In this document: positions 1 to 6,060 of the stretch, piece after piece
Position numbering within the stretch: position 1 is the stretch's first letter
How the letters are laid out: each line of letters opens with the position of its first letter
From: Chloroflexota bacterium
GTDB lineage: Bacteria > Chloroflexota > UBA5177 > JANWHV01
NCBI GenBank assembly: GCA_025924845.1
Contig: JAICHN010000044.1
Span: 1-19,512, forward strand
DNA: 19,512 nucleotides
Reading direction: 5' to 3'
Program-made: the position numbers and the translations under genes
The notes under the pieces: generated by a model
Seen by the model: only the letters and a program-made list of their open reading frames with translations
Database searches by the model: none
Told to the model about the DNA's origin: nothing

Positions 1-272
1 CCACGTATGAACTGGCCGACATGGAGTGTACGCCGACCAACGAGCTTGGCGTTCGACGGCAGGACTTGGTCCCCCAAATGCGCGCCGACCAGTGGTTATG
101 GCTGACCGAAGGCAGTGAGCGCGGCGTCGGAAAATGGGGACCGCCCCTCGCCAATGTGCGCTCGGTCGGCGCCTTGCCCGCGAGCGCCTGGCCGCTGCTC
201 ACCGAGGGACTCGCCACGGTGGCGCGCATGGCAAGCGTCCAGGACGTATTTTACGACCCATTGCCCCGTTAG
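1..272 (+). CDS. C-terminal fragment of an unrecognised protein (cut by the window edge)
   Basis: An open frame (codons from base 3) runs in from the left edge to a TAG at 270-272, giving about 89 residues. Codons are mostly G/C at the third position, as in the clear genes nearby, which supports real coding. An internal ATG at 21 exists, but the frame stays open upstream of it, so the true start is probably outside the window. The residues include a Trp-rich stretch (DQWLWL) and end in VFYDPLPR. I do not recognise the family and assign no function. It lies about 210 bases upstream of the DAHP synthase gene on the same strand, with no visible strong terminator between. Confidence 0.5.
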   Translation, partial: TYELADMECTPTNELGVRRQDLVPQMRADQWLWLTEGSERGVGKWGPPLANVRSVGALPASAWPLLTEGLATVARMASVQDVFYDPLPR

Positions 273-408
273 CCTGCGCCGCTCCGCCGCGATTGCGCCG
301 GACCTACAAGCAGGCTTCTCGGGGCGCTATTCACCCGGGATATAGCCACACCCACAGACCCGCACGCCGGCTCAAGGTACTTGTCTGAAGATCGGCGGGC
401 GCCCACTC

Positions 409-427
409 GCGTTACTATGTGTAACGC
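409..427. promoter_or_regulatory. Perfect 7+7 bp palindrome upstream of DAHP synthase (candidate operator)
   Basis: GCGTTAC at 409-415 and GTAACGC at 421-427 are perfect inverted copies around a 5-base centre. The site is 58 bases before the GTG of the DAHP synthase gene and overlaps a TACTAT (413-418) that could be a -10 element, although no good -35 is visible at the right distance. This is the geometry of a dimeric repressor site. Which regulator would bind is unknown. The rest of 273-484 shows nothing else I can name. Confidence 0.4.
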
Positions 428-484
428 ACGGGCGGTCGACTGGGACCGGGATAACATCGGGCGAGAAAGAGTGGGTGGCGAGCG

Positions 485-1507
485 GTGGTAATCATAATGG
501 AGGCCGGAGCGTCGGCCGGTCAACTGGCCGTGGTGCTCGATCGAGTGACCGAAAGCGGCTTCAAGGCCCACGTCAACGACGGGGTCGAACGCAAGGTCGT
601 CGCCGTATTGGGCGAAGTTGACATCGACAAGGTCGAACTGCTCGAGCAGTTCGAGAATCTACCCGGTGTGGAACGGGTCAATCTCATATCTGCTCCGTTC
701 AAGCTGTCGTCTCGCCAGTATCAGCCCGAGGACCAGATTGTGAGCGTCGGCGGCGTACAGATCGGCGGCACGCAAGTGGTGATCATGGCCGGGCCGTGCA
801 GCGTGGAATCGGAAGACCAGATTCTCGAGGCGGCGCACGCCGTGAAGGACGCGGGCGCCGGCGTGTTGCGCGGCGGCGCCTTCAAGCCGCGCAGCTCGCC
901 GCACAGCTTCCAGGGACTCGGCGAGTTAGGGCTCAAGCTGCTGGCCGAGGCGGGGAAAGCAGTCGGTTTACCGGTTGTCACCGAGGTCATGGACGCTCAT
1001 GATGTGGATCTGGTGTGCAAGCACGCCGGGATGCTGCAAATCGGTGCGCGCAACATGCAGAACTTCACGCTCCTACGCGCTGTCGGCCTCAGCAAGCATC
1101 CCGTGCTGCTCAAACGAGGGCCGGGCTGCCGAATCAAAGATCTGCTCATGGCGGCGGAGTATGTGCTCTGTGAAGGAAACAGCCAGGTCGTGCTGTGCGA
1201 ACGAGGCATCACTACCTTCGAGGATGCCGCACGCAACACCACGGATATTAACGCGGTACCGATTCTGAAGGAACTGAGCCACCTGCCGGTCCTGCTCGAC
1301 CCCAGTCACAGCACCGGAGAGTGGCGCTGGGTGACGCCCATCGCCCGCGCCGCCATCGCGGCCGGGGCCGACGGGCTGATCGTGGAAGTACACCCAAATC
1401 CGCAATACGCCCGATCCGACGGCAGACAGTCGCTGAAGCCGGCGCGATTCGCCGAATTGATGAGCCAGGTCCGCGCCGTGGCGACGGCGGTGGGACGCAC
1501 CATGTAG
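485..1507 (+). CDS. aroF: 3-deoxy-7-phosphoheptulonate (DAHP) synthase, ACT-domain (Thermotoga) type
   Basis: This cytoplasmic enzyme condenses phosphoenolpyruvate and erythrose 4-phosphate to DAHP, the first step of the shikimate pathway. The 340-residue product has an N-terminal regulatory ferredoxin-like/ACT domain (about 1-72) and a TIM-barrel synthase domain (about 85-335). Visible motifs are AGPCSVES (Cys105), KPR at 134-136, QIGARNMQNF, LLKRG, CERGITTFE, DPSHSTG (His275), IVEVHP (Glu301) and SDGRQSL (Asp312). Cys105, His275, Glu301 and Asp312 correspond, with a constant offset of three, to the metal ligands I recall for the T. maritima enzyme. The GTG at 485 is preferred to the ATG at 497 because MVIIMEAGAS matches the family's usual first beta strand; the ribosome-binding site is weak. 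In this family the N-terminal domain carries feedback inhibition by aromatic amino acids. The carbohydrate genes to the right look functionally unrelated. Confidence 0.96.
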   Translation: MVIIMEAGASAGQLAVVLDRVTESGFKAHVNDGVERKVVAVLGEVDIDKVELLEQFENLPGVERVNLISAPFKLSSRQYQPEDQIVSVGGVQIGGTQVVIMAGPCSVESEDQILEAAHAVKDAGAGVLRGGAFKPRSSPHSFQGLGELGLKLLAEAGKAVGLPVVTEVMDAHDVDLVCKHAGMLQIGARNMQNFTLLRAVGLSKHPVLLKRGPGCRIKDLLMAAEYVLCEGNSQVVLCERGITTFEDAARNTTDINAVPILKELSHLPVLLDPSHSTGEWRWVTPIARAAIAAGADGLIVEVHPNPQYARSDGRQSLKPARFAELMSQVRAVATAVGRTM

Positions 1508-1513
1508 GTTTCC

Positions 1514-1720
1514 TTACGTCTTCCGGCCCACGTAGAGCAGATGGCCGGCCATACCATGGATGGCCGGATCGTCGGCAGTGCGAAGAAGCATCTCGATCGT
1601 TGCCTCGTATGTGGCGGGATCAGTGTCCGCCAATTCCGCAACAATACCTTGCAGATCCGGCACGATGCTCTCCGTGGCCAGGAGCGTGCATGCCCGTACG
1701 CCAAACCGCTCGAAAAAAAG
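1514..1720 (-). pseudogene. Remnant: C-terminus of a probable SAM-dependent methyltransferase
   Basis: Read on the minus strand, the frame opening after a TAA (1723-1721) and ending at TAA (1516-1514) codes for 68 residues with protein-like composition: ERFGVRACTLLATE, then DLQGIVAELADTDPATYEAT, then DPAIHGMAGHLLYVGRKT. The ending (…GMAGHLLYVGRK) resembles the last beta-strand region of class I (UbiE/Methyltransf_11-like) SAM-dependent methyltransferases. There is no start codon, no N-terminal Rossmann core with a SAM-binding Gly motif, and an in-frame stop directly upstream, so this looks like a decayed 3' end rather than a gene. A run of seven A's (1713-1719) near the upstream boundary is a possible frameshift site. 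It converges on the DAHP synthase gene with 6 bp between the stop codons. Family assignment is by recall of the motif and is moderate. Confidence 0.5.
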
Positions 1721-1794
1721 TTAGAGACACCACACTGCTGAACCATGAAGGAAGCCGTTGTGTGCGGAGGGGCGATCATGCCGAACTTATGCCC

Positions 1795-2871
1795 CTATGG
1801 CATGGGCTGGGGCGTGGTGGTGGGTCCGCGCACCACGACAACGCCCTTATGCCAGGTGACAGGGTCAATGCGGAGATTGCGCACCCCACCGCTGTCGTAC
1901 CCCGGCCCCCCCGTCCAGGCATGGTAAGCCAACCACCAACCGCCGCCGGGACCTTTAAAGAGGGAGCCGCCGCCCGGTCCGGTTACCGCCTTCGTACCGT
2001 GCAGAATGGGATTCCCCCGATACTTGGCGAAGGGACCAAGCGGTGAGGATGCAGTGGCGTAGCCCATGGCGTAGTCATGCTGCCAGTCATTTCCCGAGTA
2101 GAACAGATAGTACGTCGGCCCGTGCTTGACCATGAATGGAGCCTCGACCGTACTGAAATAAAGGCCGTGTTCCCAGGGTTGTGACAGCGTGAACAGCTGC
2201 TTGCGAGTGCCGGCAGCATGGAGCAGATCCGCGGCTAGGGGGAGGACCGAGATGCTGTGGTAGGGGTTGTCGACCGAGAGGTAGAGGTAGGCTTTGCCGT
2301 TGCCGTCGATGAAAGGATCGGGATCGATATAGCCCTGGCCGGTATGGTCGGCGCAGGCGATCGACCCGTGATCGGTGAACGGTCCAGTCGGCCTCTTCGC
2401 GGTCGCCACGCCGATGCAATGCTGTCCGGTCATGATGCTGTGGCCCACGTAGTACAAATAATATATGCCCTTGCGGACCAGCACATCCGGCGCCCACCAA
2501 TCAGTAGTGCTCCAGTCCGGGGCACTGGTAAAGGCATCGGCGACGTAACGCCAATGGACCAGATCCGTGGAACGGAGGATAGGGAACAGGTGATTCAGCG
2601 GTTGCCAAGCGGTGGTGGTGCCGTAGGCATAATAGGCTCTGCCGACCTTGAGCACGAACGGGTCCGGGAAATCTCGGGCGAACACCGGGTTGCGATAGGT
2701 CTGCCTGGCCGTGCCGGCAGTCGAGGCGCCGCGACTGTATCCGGGGCGGGCGTCCACGCCGGCGGGCAGAAGGAGCAGCAATACCATCACGGCAAGCACC
2801 ATCGGTAGGAGGCGGAGCGATGCTGGACGACGCTTTTCCGCTGCACGGCGCCCTATGATCTCTACATGCAT
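1795..2871 (-). CDS. Secreted glycoside hydrolase family 43 (arabinanase / arabinofuranosidase / xylosidase group)
   Basis: The product is about 358 residues. The N-terminus has a basic stretch (GRRAAEKRRP) followed by a hydrophobic core (LPMVLAVMVLLLLLPAGVDA), a Sec signal peptide without a lipobox Cys. The five-bladed propeller catalytic domain (about 55-355) carries the three GH43 acidic residues: Asp70 in RDFPDPFVL (general base), Asp183 in GYIDPDPF (pKa modulator) and Glu243 in STVEAPF (general acid). It probably acts outside the cell on alpha-L-arabinosyl or beta-D-xylosyl linkages; endo versus exo action cannot be told from sequence alone. The frame stays open 66 codons further upstream (to 3069), but that extension is Arg/Trp-rich and unlike a protein start, and the ATG at 2871 puts the signal peptide in the right place. 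It is divergent from the ROK regulator gene, suggesting local control. Confidence 0.9.
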   Translation of the reverse strand: MHVEIIGRRAAEKRRPASLRLLPMVLAVMVLLLLLPAGVDARPGYSRGASTAGTARQTYRNPVFARDFPDPFVLKVGRAYYAYGTTTAWQPLNHLFPILRSTDLVHWRYVADAFTSAPDWSTTDWWAPDVLVRKGIYYLYYVGHSIMTGQHCIGVATAKRPTGPFTDHGSIACADHTGQGYIDPDPFIDGNGKAYLYLSVDNPYHSISVLPLAADLLHAAGTRKQLFTLSQPWEHGLYFSTVEAPFMVKHGPTYYLFYSGNDWQHDYAMGYATASSPLGPFAKYRGNPILHGTKAVTGPGGGSLFKGPGGGWWLAYHAWTGGPGYDSGGVRNLRIDPVTWHKGVVVVRGPTTTPQPMP

Positions 2872-3110
2872 GATTGCTTTATAGTACCACCAACCCAGCC
2901 CGGTGAGCGGGACACTTTCGACGACGAAACGGGGGTACGTGCCGGCGACATTTCGACCGAATCGTTTTCCACATCGCGCACGGTGCGATACCATGCGGGA
3001 ATAGATGATGCGCGCCCACAACTGATTGAGGCGCGCGGCAGCCACCCACCGGACGCAGCGACTCGGCATTCAACGCGCCCGAACTTCCAAGAAGTGTTGA
3101 GGGAACTAGG
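2872..3110. promoter_or_regulatory. Divergent intergenic region between GH43 and ROK regulator
   Basis: These 239 bases separate two divergent starts and should contain both promoters. On the minus strand, TATAAA (complement of 2878-2883) sits 6 bases before the GH43 ATG, a spacing that would make its transcript leaderless or nearly so; no convincing -35 is visible. On the plus strand no clear sigma-70 promoter for the ROK gene was found. The ROK ATG is preceded by GAGGGA about 10 bases upstream as a possible ribosome-binding site. No strong palindrome resembling the one at 4505-4527 is present. Confidence 0.35.
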
Positions 3111-4430
3111 ATGAGCGACGGTACCTTGCAGGTGCCACGCGGCATGGGCAGCTTCGAGTTGATGCGGACGCTCAACCGCCTGTCGGTGCTCAACGCGGTG
3201 CGCCGTCATGGTACGCTTTCGCGGGCCCAGATCACGGAGAAAACCGGCCTGACCTCCGGCGCGATTACCTATATCGTGGAGGAATTACTCCAGGCGCGTC
3301 TGCTCAACGAAGTGGGCCATGGGAAATCGAGCGGCGGGCGCAGGCCGATTCTTCTAGAGTTAAATCCGGGCGCCGTACATGCCATTGGGGTCAACCTGGG
3401 CGTGGGCCACATGGTCGCGGTGGTGCTGGACCTGGGAGCCAGGGTGGTACACCGCCTCGTCGCGGAGACACCAGGCGGAGCACCGGTCCCCGAAGTGCTT
3501 GACACTTTGGCACGTCTGATCGATTGCCTGGTAGACGAGAGCGGGCTGGCACGGGACTCGATAAACGGCGTGGGAGTCGGCGTACCGGGGCAGCACGACC
3601 TGGATCACGGGGTCGTTCGCTTCTCGCCCAACCTGGGCTGGCGAGATGTACCTTTCCGAGCGATGCTGGCCGCGCGCGTACCCTGGCCGGTCATTCTGGA
3701 TAACGACGTGCGCGCCGCTACCCTGGCCGAGAAATGGTATGGAGTGGGCCGCGATGTGGACATGTTCGCCTGCGTCTTCGTGGGCACCGGCGTGGGAGCG
3801 GGCATCGTCATGCACGGGCAATTGCTGCGCGGACCCAGCGGCACGGCGGGCGAGCTTGGCCATACCACCCTCGTGGAAGACGGGCCGCGTTGCTCCTGTG
3901 GCAACTACGGTTGCCTGGAGGCCCTGATTTCGCGACGCGCCGTGGTGCGAATGGCCGCGGCAGACATGACCAATGGGCGACCAGGATTGCTCCGCGAACG
4001 TAGTGGAGGCGACCCGGCCGGCGTTACCCTGGAAATGGTCATTGAAGCAGCGCGCGAGGGCGACGTGGGGGCCACGGCGGCCCTCTGGCGGGCCGGTCAT
4101 TACCTGGGGATCGGCCTCGCGAACCTGGTCAACCTGTTTAACCCACGAGTAGTAGCGGTCGGCGGCTCCGTGGCCCGCGCCGGCGACCTGATTCTGGTAC
4201 CGGCACGAACCGCTCTGGAGGCGCGCGCCCTGGCGGAGCCGTGCTCACTTGTCCAGTTGGTCGCCCCTACCCTGCACGACCCAGGCGCCATTGGCGCCGC
4301 CACCCTGGTGTCGCGCCAGTTGTTCTTCCCCCCGCTGTTTGAGGGCGTGACGGGCGATACGGTGGGCCAGGAGCATAGCCTGGCCACCCTGCGCGATTGG
4401 GTGACCGTCACCAGCGTAGCCGCCGGTTAA
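3111..4430 (+). CDS. ROK-family transcriptional regulator (NagC/XylR-like)
   Basis: The 439-residue product begins with a winged helix-turn-helix (about 18-80: LSVLNAVRRHGTLSRAQITEKTGLTSGAITYIVEELLQ, described by parts: helix, turn TGLTSG, recognition helix). It continues into a ROK sugar-binding domain (about 90-400). The ROK zinc site is intact: GELGHT (His251) and CSCGNYGCLE (Cys261, 263, 268). ILDNDVRAATLAE (about 195-207) is the ROK sugar-contact loop. The phosphate-binding GVNLGVGH segment departs from the DxGGT motif of ROK kinases, as expected for a repressor rather than a kinase. Proteins of this type usually repress sugar-uptake operons until the sugar binds. Its position between a divergent GH43 gene and a sugar ABC operon suggests that it controls both, with arabinose, xylose or an oligomer as inducer (inference). 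Confidence 0.92.
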   Translation: MSDGTLQVPRGMGSFELMRTLNRLSVLNAVRRHGTLSRAQITEKTGLTSGAITYIVEELLQARLLNEVGHGKSSGGRRPILLELNPGAVHAIGVNLGVGHMVAVVLDLGARVVHRLVAETPGGAPVPEVLDTLARLIDCLVDESGLARDSINGVGVGVPGQHDLDHGVVRFSPNLGWRDVPFRAMLAARVPWPVILDNDVRAATLAEKWYGVGRDVDMFACVFVGTGVGAGIVMHGQLLRGPSGTAGELGHTTLVEDGPRCSCGNYGCLEALISRRAVVRMAAADMTNGRPGLLRERSGGDPAGVTLEMVIEAAREGDVGATAALWRAGHYLGIGLANLVNLFNPRVVAVGGSVARAGDLILVPARTALEARALAEPCSLVQLVAPTLHDPGAIGAATLVSRQLFFPPLFEGVTGDTVGQEHSLATLRDWVTVTSVAAG

Positions 4431-4462
4431 AGGACAAGGGCAACTCGGCAGGCCAACGGGCA

Positions 4463-4491
4463 TTGACGCCTTATACCCTCGGTGCTATTAT
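4463..4491 (+). promoter_or_regulatory. Sigma-70-type promoter of the sugar-importer operon
   Basis: TTGACG (4463-4468), a 17-base spacer, then TATTAT (4486-4491) match the -35/-10 consensus well. Transcription would begin near 4498, leaving a leader of roughly 180 bases before the GTG of the solute-binding protein gene. It is the best-looking promoter in the window. Confidence 0.65.
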
Positions 4492-4504
4492 TTTTCTGAG
4501 TTCT

Positions 4505-4527
4505 CTCAACTATTAAACATAGTAGAG
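4505..4527. promoter_or_regulatory. Imperfect palindrome just downstream of the promoter (candidate ROK operator)
   Basis: CTCAACTAT (4505-4513), centre TAAAC, ATAGTAGAG (4519-4527): the arms pair at 8 of 9 positions. It begins 14 bases after the -10 box, in the early transcribed region, where a bound repressor would block initiation or elongation. The ROK regulator gene ends only 75 bases upstream, making it the natural candidate to bind. No binding evidence is available from the sequence alone. Confidence 0.5.
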
Positions 4528-4550
4528 GGTGACAGTGACTTCCCCGAGAA

Positions 4551-4679
4551 ATGCGATCGGCCGTGACGAGAGGAGGGTGCGCCTGTAGAGGGTCGCCGGC
4601 AGGATCGATCCTGCCGTGTGACGAGACGAGCGGAGCAGTAATCATTGCAGACTTGTGCATAGAAGGAGGGGTCTGGTGA
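4551..4679 (+). CDS. Possible 42-codon leader ORF coupled to the solute-binding protein gene
   Basis: An ATG at 4551 opens a frame of 42 codons (starting MRSAVTRGGCACRG) that ends at the TGA 4677-4679. That stop overlaps the GTG start of the solute-binding protein gene as GTGA, a common translational-coupling arrangement. The ribosome-binding site is poor (only GAGA close to the ATG) and the peptide matches nothing I know, so this may be chance. If real, its translation would disrupt the hairpin at 4597-4616 and could deliver ribosomes to the downstream start. Confidence 0.2.
   Translation: MRSAVTRGGCACRGSPAGSILPCDETSGAVIIADLCIEGGVW
4597..4616. repeat. 20-bp perfect palindrome in the operon leader
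   Basis: CGGCAGGATC (4597-4606) is followed directly by its exact inverse complement (4607-4616). As DNA it is a symmetric site for a dimer; as RNA it can fold into an 8-bp stem closed by a UCGA tetraloop, about 100 bases into the leader. There is no U-tract after it, so it is not a standard terminator. Copies of GTGACGAGA occur on both sides (4563-4571 and 4618-4626). Confidence 0.55.
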
Positions 4680-5992
4680 AAAGTTCACCAAGTCCGATCA
4701 CCGGCGGCACGCCATTCCGACACCGTCTTCCCCAGGTCACCGGGACGTTCGTACGATCGATGGCCGTGGTTTCCCTGCTCGGAGGCGTGCTGCTTGGCAG
4801 CGGCGGCATCGCCGGCACGGCCGCCCGCGCGGCATCGCCCGTGACGCTCAATTTCTGGAACGGCTTTACAGGTCCCGACGGGCCGGCCGTGGTGGCCCTG
4901 GTTAAGCAGTTCAACGCCTCCCATCCCGATATTCAGATCAATATGACTATTGAGCCCTGGGATACTCTCCTTCAGAAGCTGCCGCTCAGTCTTCGCGTGG
5001 GCAAGGGTCCGGATATCGCGGGCCTCAGCAATCAATACATCCCGCAATACGCGCAGGCAGGGCTGATTCAGCCGATTGACACCGTGTATGGGTCCGGCGG
5101 CATTGATAAGAGCGTGCTTCCCAGTGGAGTCCGCCAAATTTTGCAATACAACGGCCATTACTATGCCGCGCCTATGACCGTTGACCCGATCATGATGTAC
5201 TGGAATAAGACGCTGTTCAAGAAGGCGGGCCTGAGCGGCGCACCGAAAACCTGGAGCGAGTGGCAGGCGGACGCCGTAAAGCTCACCAAACATGTCAACG
5301 GCACCGACCAATACGGCCTCGCACTGGCCGACAATAACACAATCCCGAACTGGCCGATCTTTATCTGGGACAATGGCGGCGACATTATCAGTGCCGACGG
5401 CAAGACGCCGATGATTGATAACCCAAAGTCGATCGCAGCCGTCTCCCAGTGGGCGAACCTGATGATCAAAGATCGCATCAGTCCTCCCGCGCTTTCGGGC
5501 GCCGATGCCGACAAGCTTTTTCAGACCGGTAAGGCGGCCATGGAAATGACCGGCCCCTGGGCAACCTCCGGTTTTACCCAGGCTAAGATTAACTATGACG
5601 TGGCGATGGTCCCCAAGGGAGCCGGTGGACCGGTCACCGCGGGCAACGCCGACGTGTTGGTCCTCAGTAAGTCCTCTTCCAACCTTGCCCAGGCAAAAGT
5701 CTTCATGACCTGGTGGAATTCCAAGTCGGCCGAAGAGTATCTGGCCATTCACTCCGGACACCCGCCGGTTCGCACGGATATGGGAAATGATCCCAAGCTC
5801 AGCGCCAATCCGTGGGTACACAAGTTCGCGGTGGGCACGCCATATGCGCGCTTCTACCTTGGGAACATCAAGAACTACGCACAGATTGATGCCGACGTGA
5901 TCACTCCGGCCCTACAAAGCATCGAATTCGGCAAGCAGAGCGCGAAGGCGGCCCTTTCGGCTGCCGCCACGAAAATGGCCAAGCTGCTGTAA
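4676..5992 (+). CDS. Sugar ABC transporter substrate-binding protein, family 1 (MalE/UgpB-like)
   Basis: The extracytoplasmic protein (438 residues) captures a sugar or oligosaccharide for the adjacent permeases. The GTG at 4676 is chosen over an in-frame GTG at 4655 because GGAGG (4665-4669) lies 6 bases before it. The N-terminus has basic residues and a hydrophobic segment (about 29-48, SMAVVSLLGGVLLGSGGIAG) ending near ARA at about 50-52, a Sec signal; there is no lipobox cysteine. The mature part shows typical family 1 features: LNFWNGFTGPDGPAV, VKQFNASHPDIQIN, GPDIAGLSNQYIPQYAQAGLIQPI, PMTVDPIMMYWNKTLFKKAG, GKAAMEMTGPW. The hinge-region aromatics are consistent with carbohydrate binding. 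It is the first gene of the operon, so it is expected to be the most abundant product. The substrate is not known; linkage to GH51, GH43 and a ROK regulator suggests arabino- or xylo-oligosaccharides. Confidence 0.93.
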   Translation: MKSSPSPITGGTPFRHRLPQVTGTFVRSMAVVSLLGGVLLGSGGIAGTAARAASPVTLNFWNGFTGPDGPAVVALVKQFNASHPDIQINMTIEPWDTLLQKLPLSLRVGKGPDIAGLSNQYIPQYAQAGLIQPIDTVYGSGGIDKSVLPSGVRQILQYNGHYYAAPMTVDPIMMYWNKTLFKKAGLSGAPKTWSEWQADAVKLTKHVNGTDQYGLALADNNTIPNWPIFIWDNGGDIISADGKTPMIDNPKSIAAVSQWANLMIKDRISPPALSGADADKLFQTGKAAMEMTGPWATSGFTQAKINYDVAMVPKGAGGPVTAGNADVLVLSKSSSNLAQAKVFMTWWNSKSAEEYLAIHSGHPPVRTDMGNDPKLSANPWVHKFAVGTPYARFYLGNIKNYAQIDADVITPALQSIEFGKQSAKAALSAAATKMAKLL

Positions 5993-6002
5993 GACGCCGC
6001 AC

Positions 6003-6031
6003 GAGGCGGGCGGGTGCTGCCCGCCCGCCTC
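6003..6031 (+). promoter_or_regulatory. Strong intercistronic hairpin between binding-protein and permease genes
   Basis: GAGGCGGGCGGG (6003-6014), loop TGCTG, CCCGCCCGCCTC (6020-6031): a perfect 12-bp GC-rich stem, starting 10 bases after the stop codon of the binding protein gene. The bases after it (ctcggtttgg) lack a proper U-run. It is best read as an attenuator or an mRNA 3'-end stabiliser that keeps binding-protein mRNA in excess over permease mRNA, as known for malE-malF type operons. Full termination is less likely because the permeases have no other promoter in the 68-base gap. Confidence 0.7.
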
Positions 6032-6060
6032 CTCGGTTTGGCGCCTAAAGGAACGATGCT

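Noticed and set aside
1541..1741. 66-codon plus-strand frame downstream of DAHP synthase
   Set aside because: No ribosome-binding site and unnatural composition; it is antisense to the methyltransferase-like remnant, which explains the open frame.
2880..2887. TATAGTAC shared by the GH43 upstream region and 12747-12754, as a common operator
   Set aside because: Only 8 bases, no second arm in either place, and both fall in -10-like positions; more likely promoter-box coincidence.
2872..3069. 66-codon upstream extension of the GH43 frame
   Set aside because: Would bury the signal peptide inside the protein; composition is not signal-like and it covers the expected divergent promoter region.
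4655..4675. GTG at 4655 as start of the family 1 binding protein
   Set aside because: The strong GGAGG lies between 4655 and 4676 at the right distance only for the GTG at 4676.
4685..5821. 378-codon minus-strand frame opposite the family 1 binding protein
   Set aside because: Long open antisense frame produced by GC-rich codon bias; no recognisable protein, while the plus strand is clearly a binding protein.
6003..6031. Hairpin as a complete rho-independent terminator ending a binding-protein-only transcript
   Set aside because: No U-tract follows and the permeases 30 bases on have no separate promoter; partial attenuation or mRNA protection fits better.
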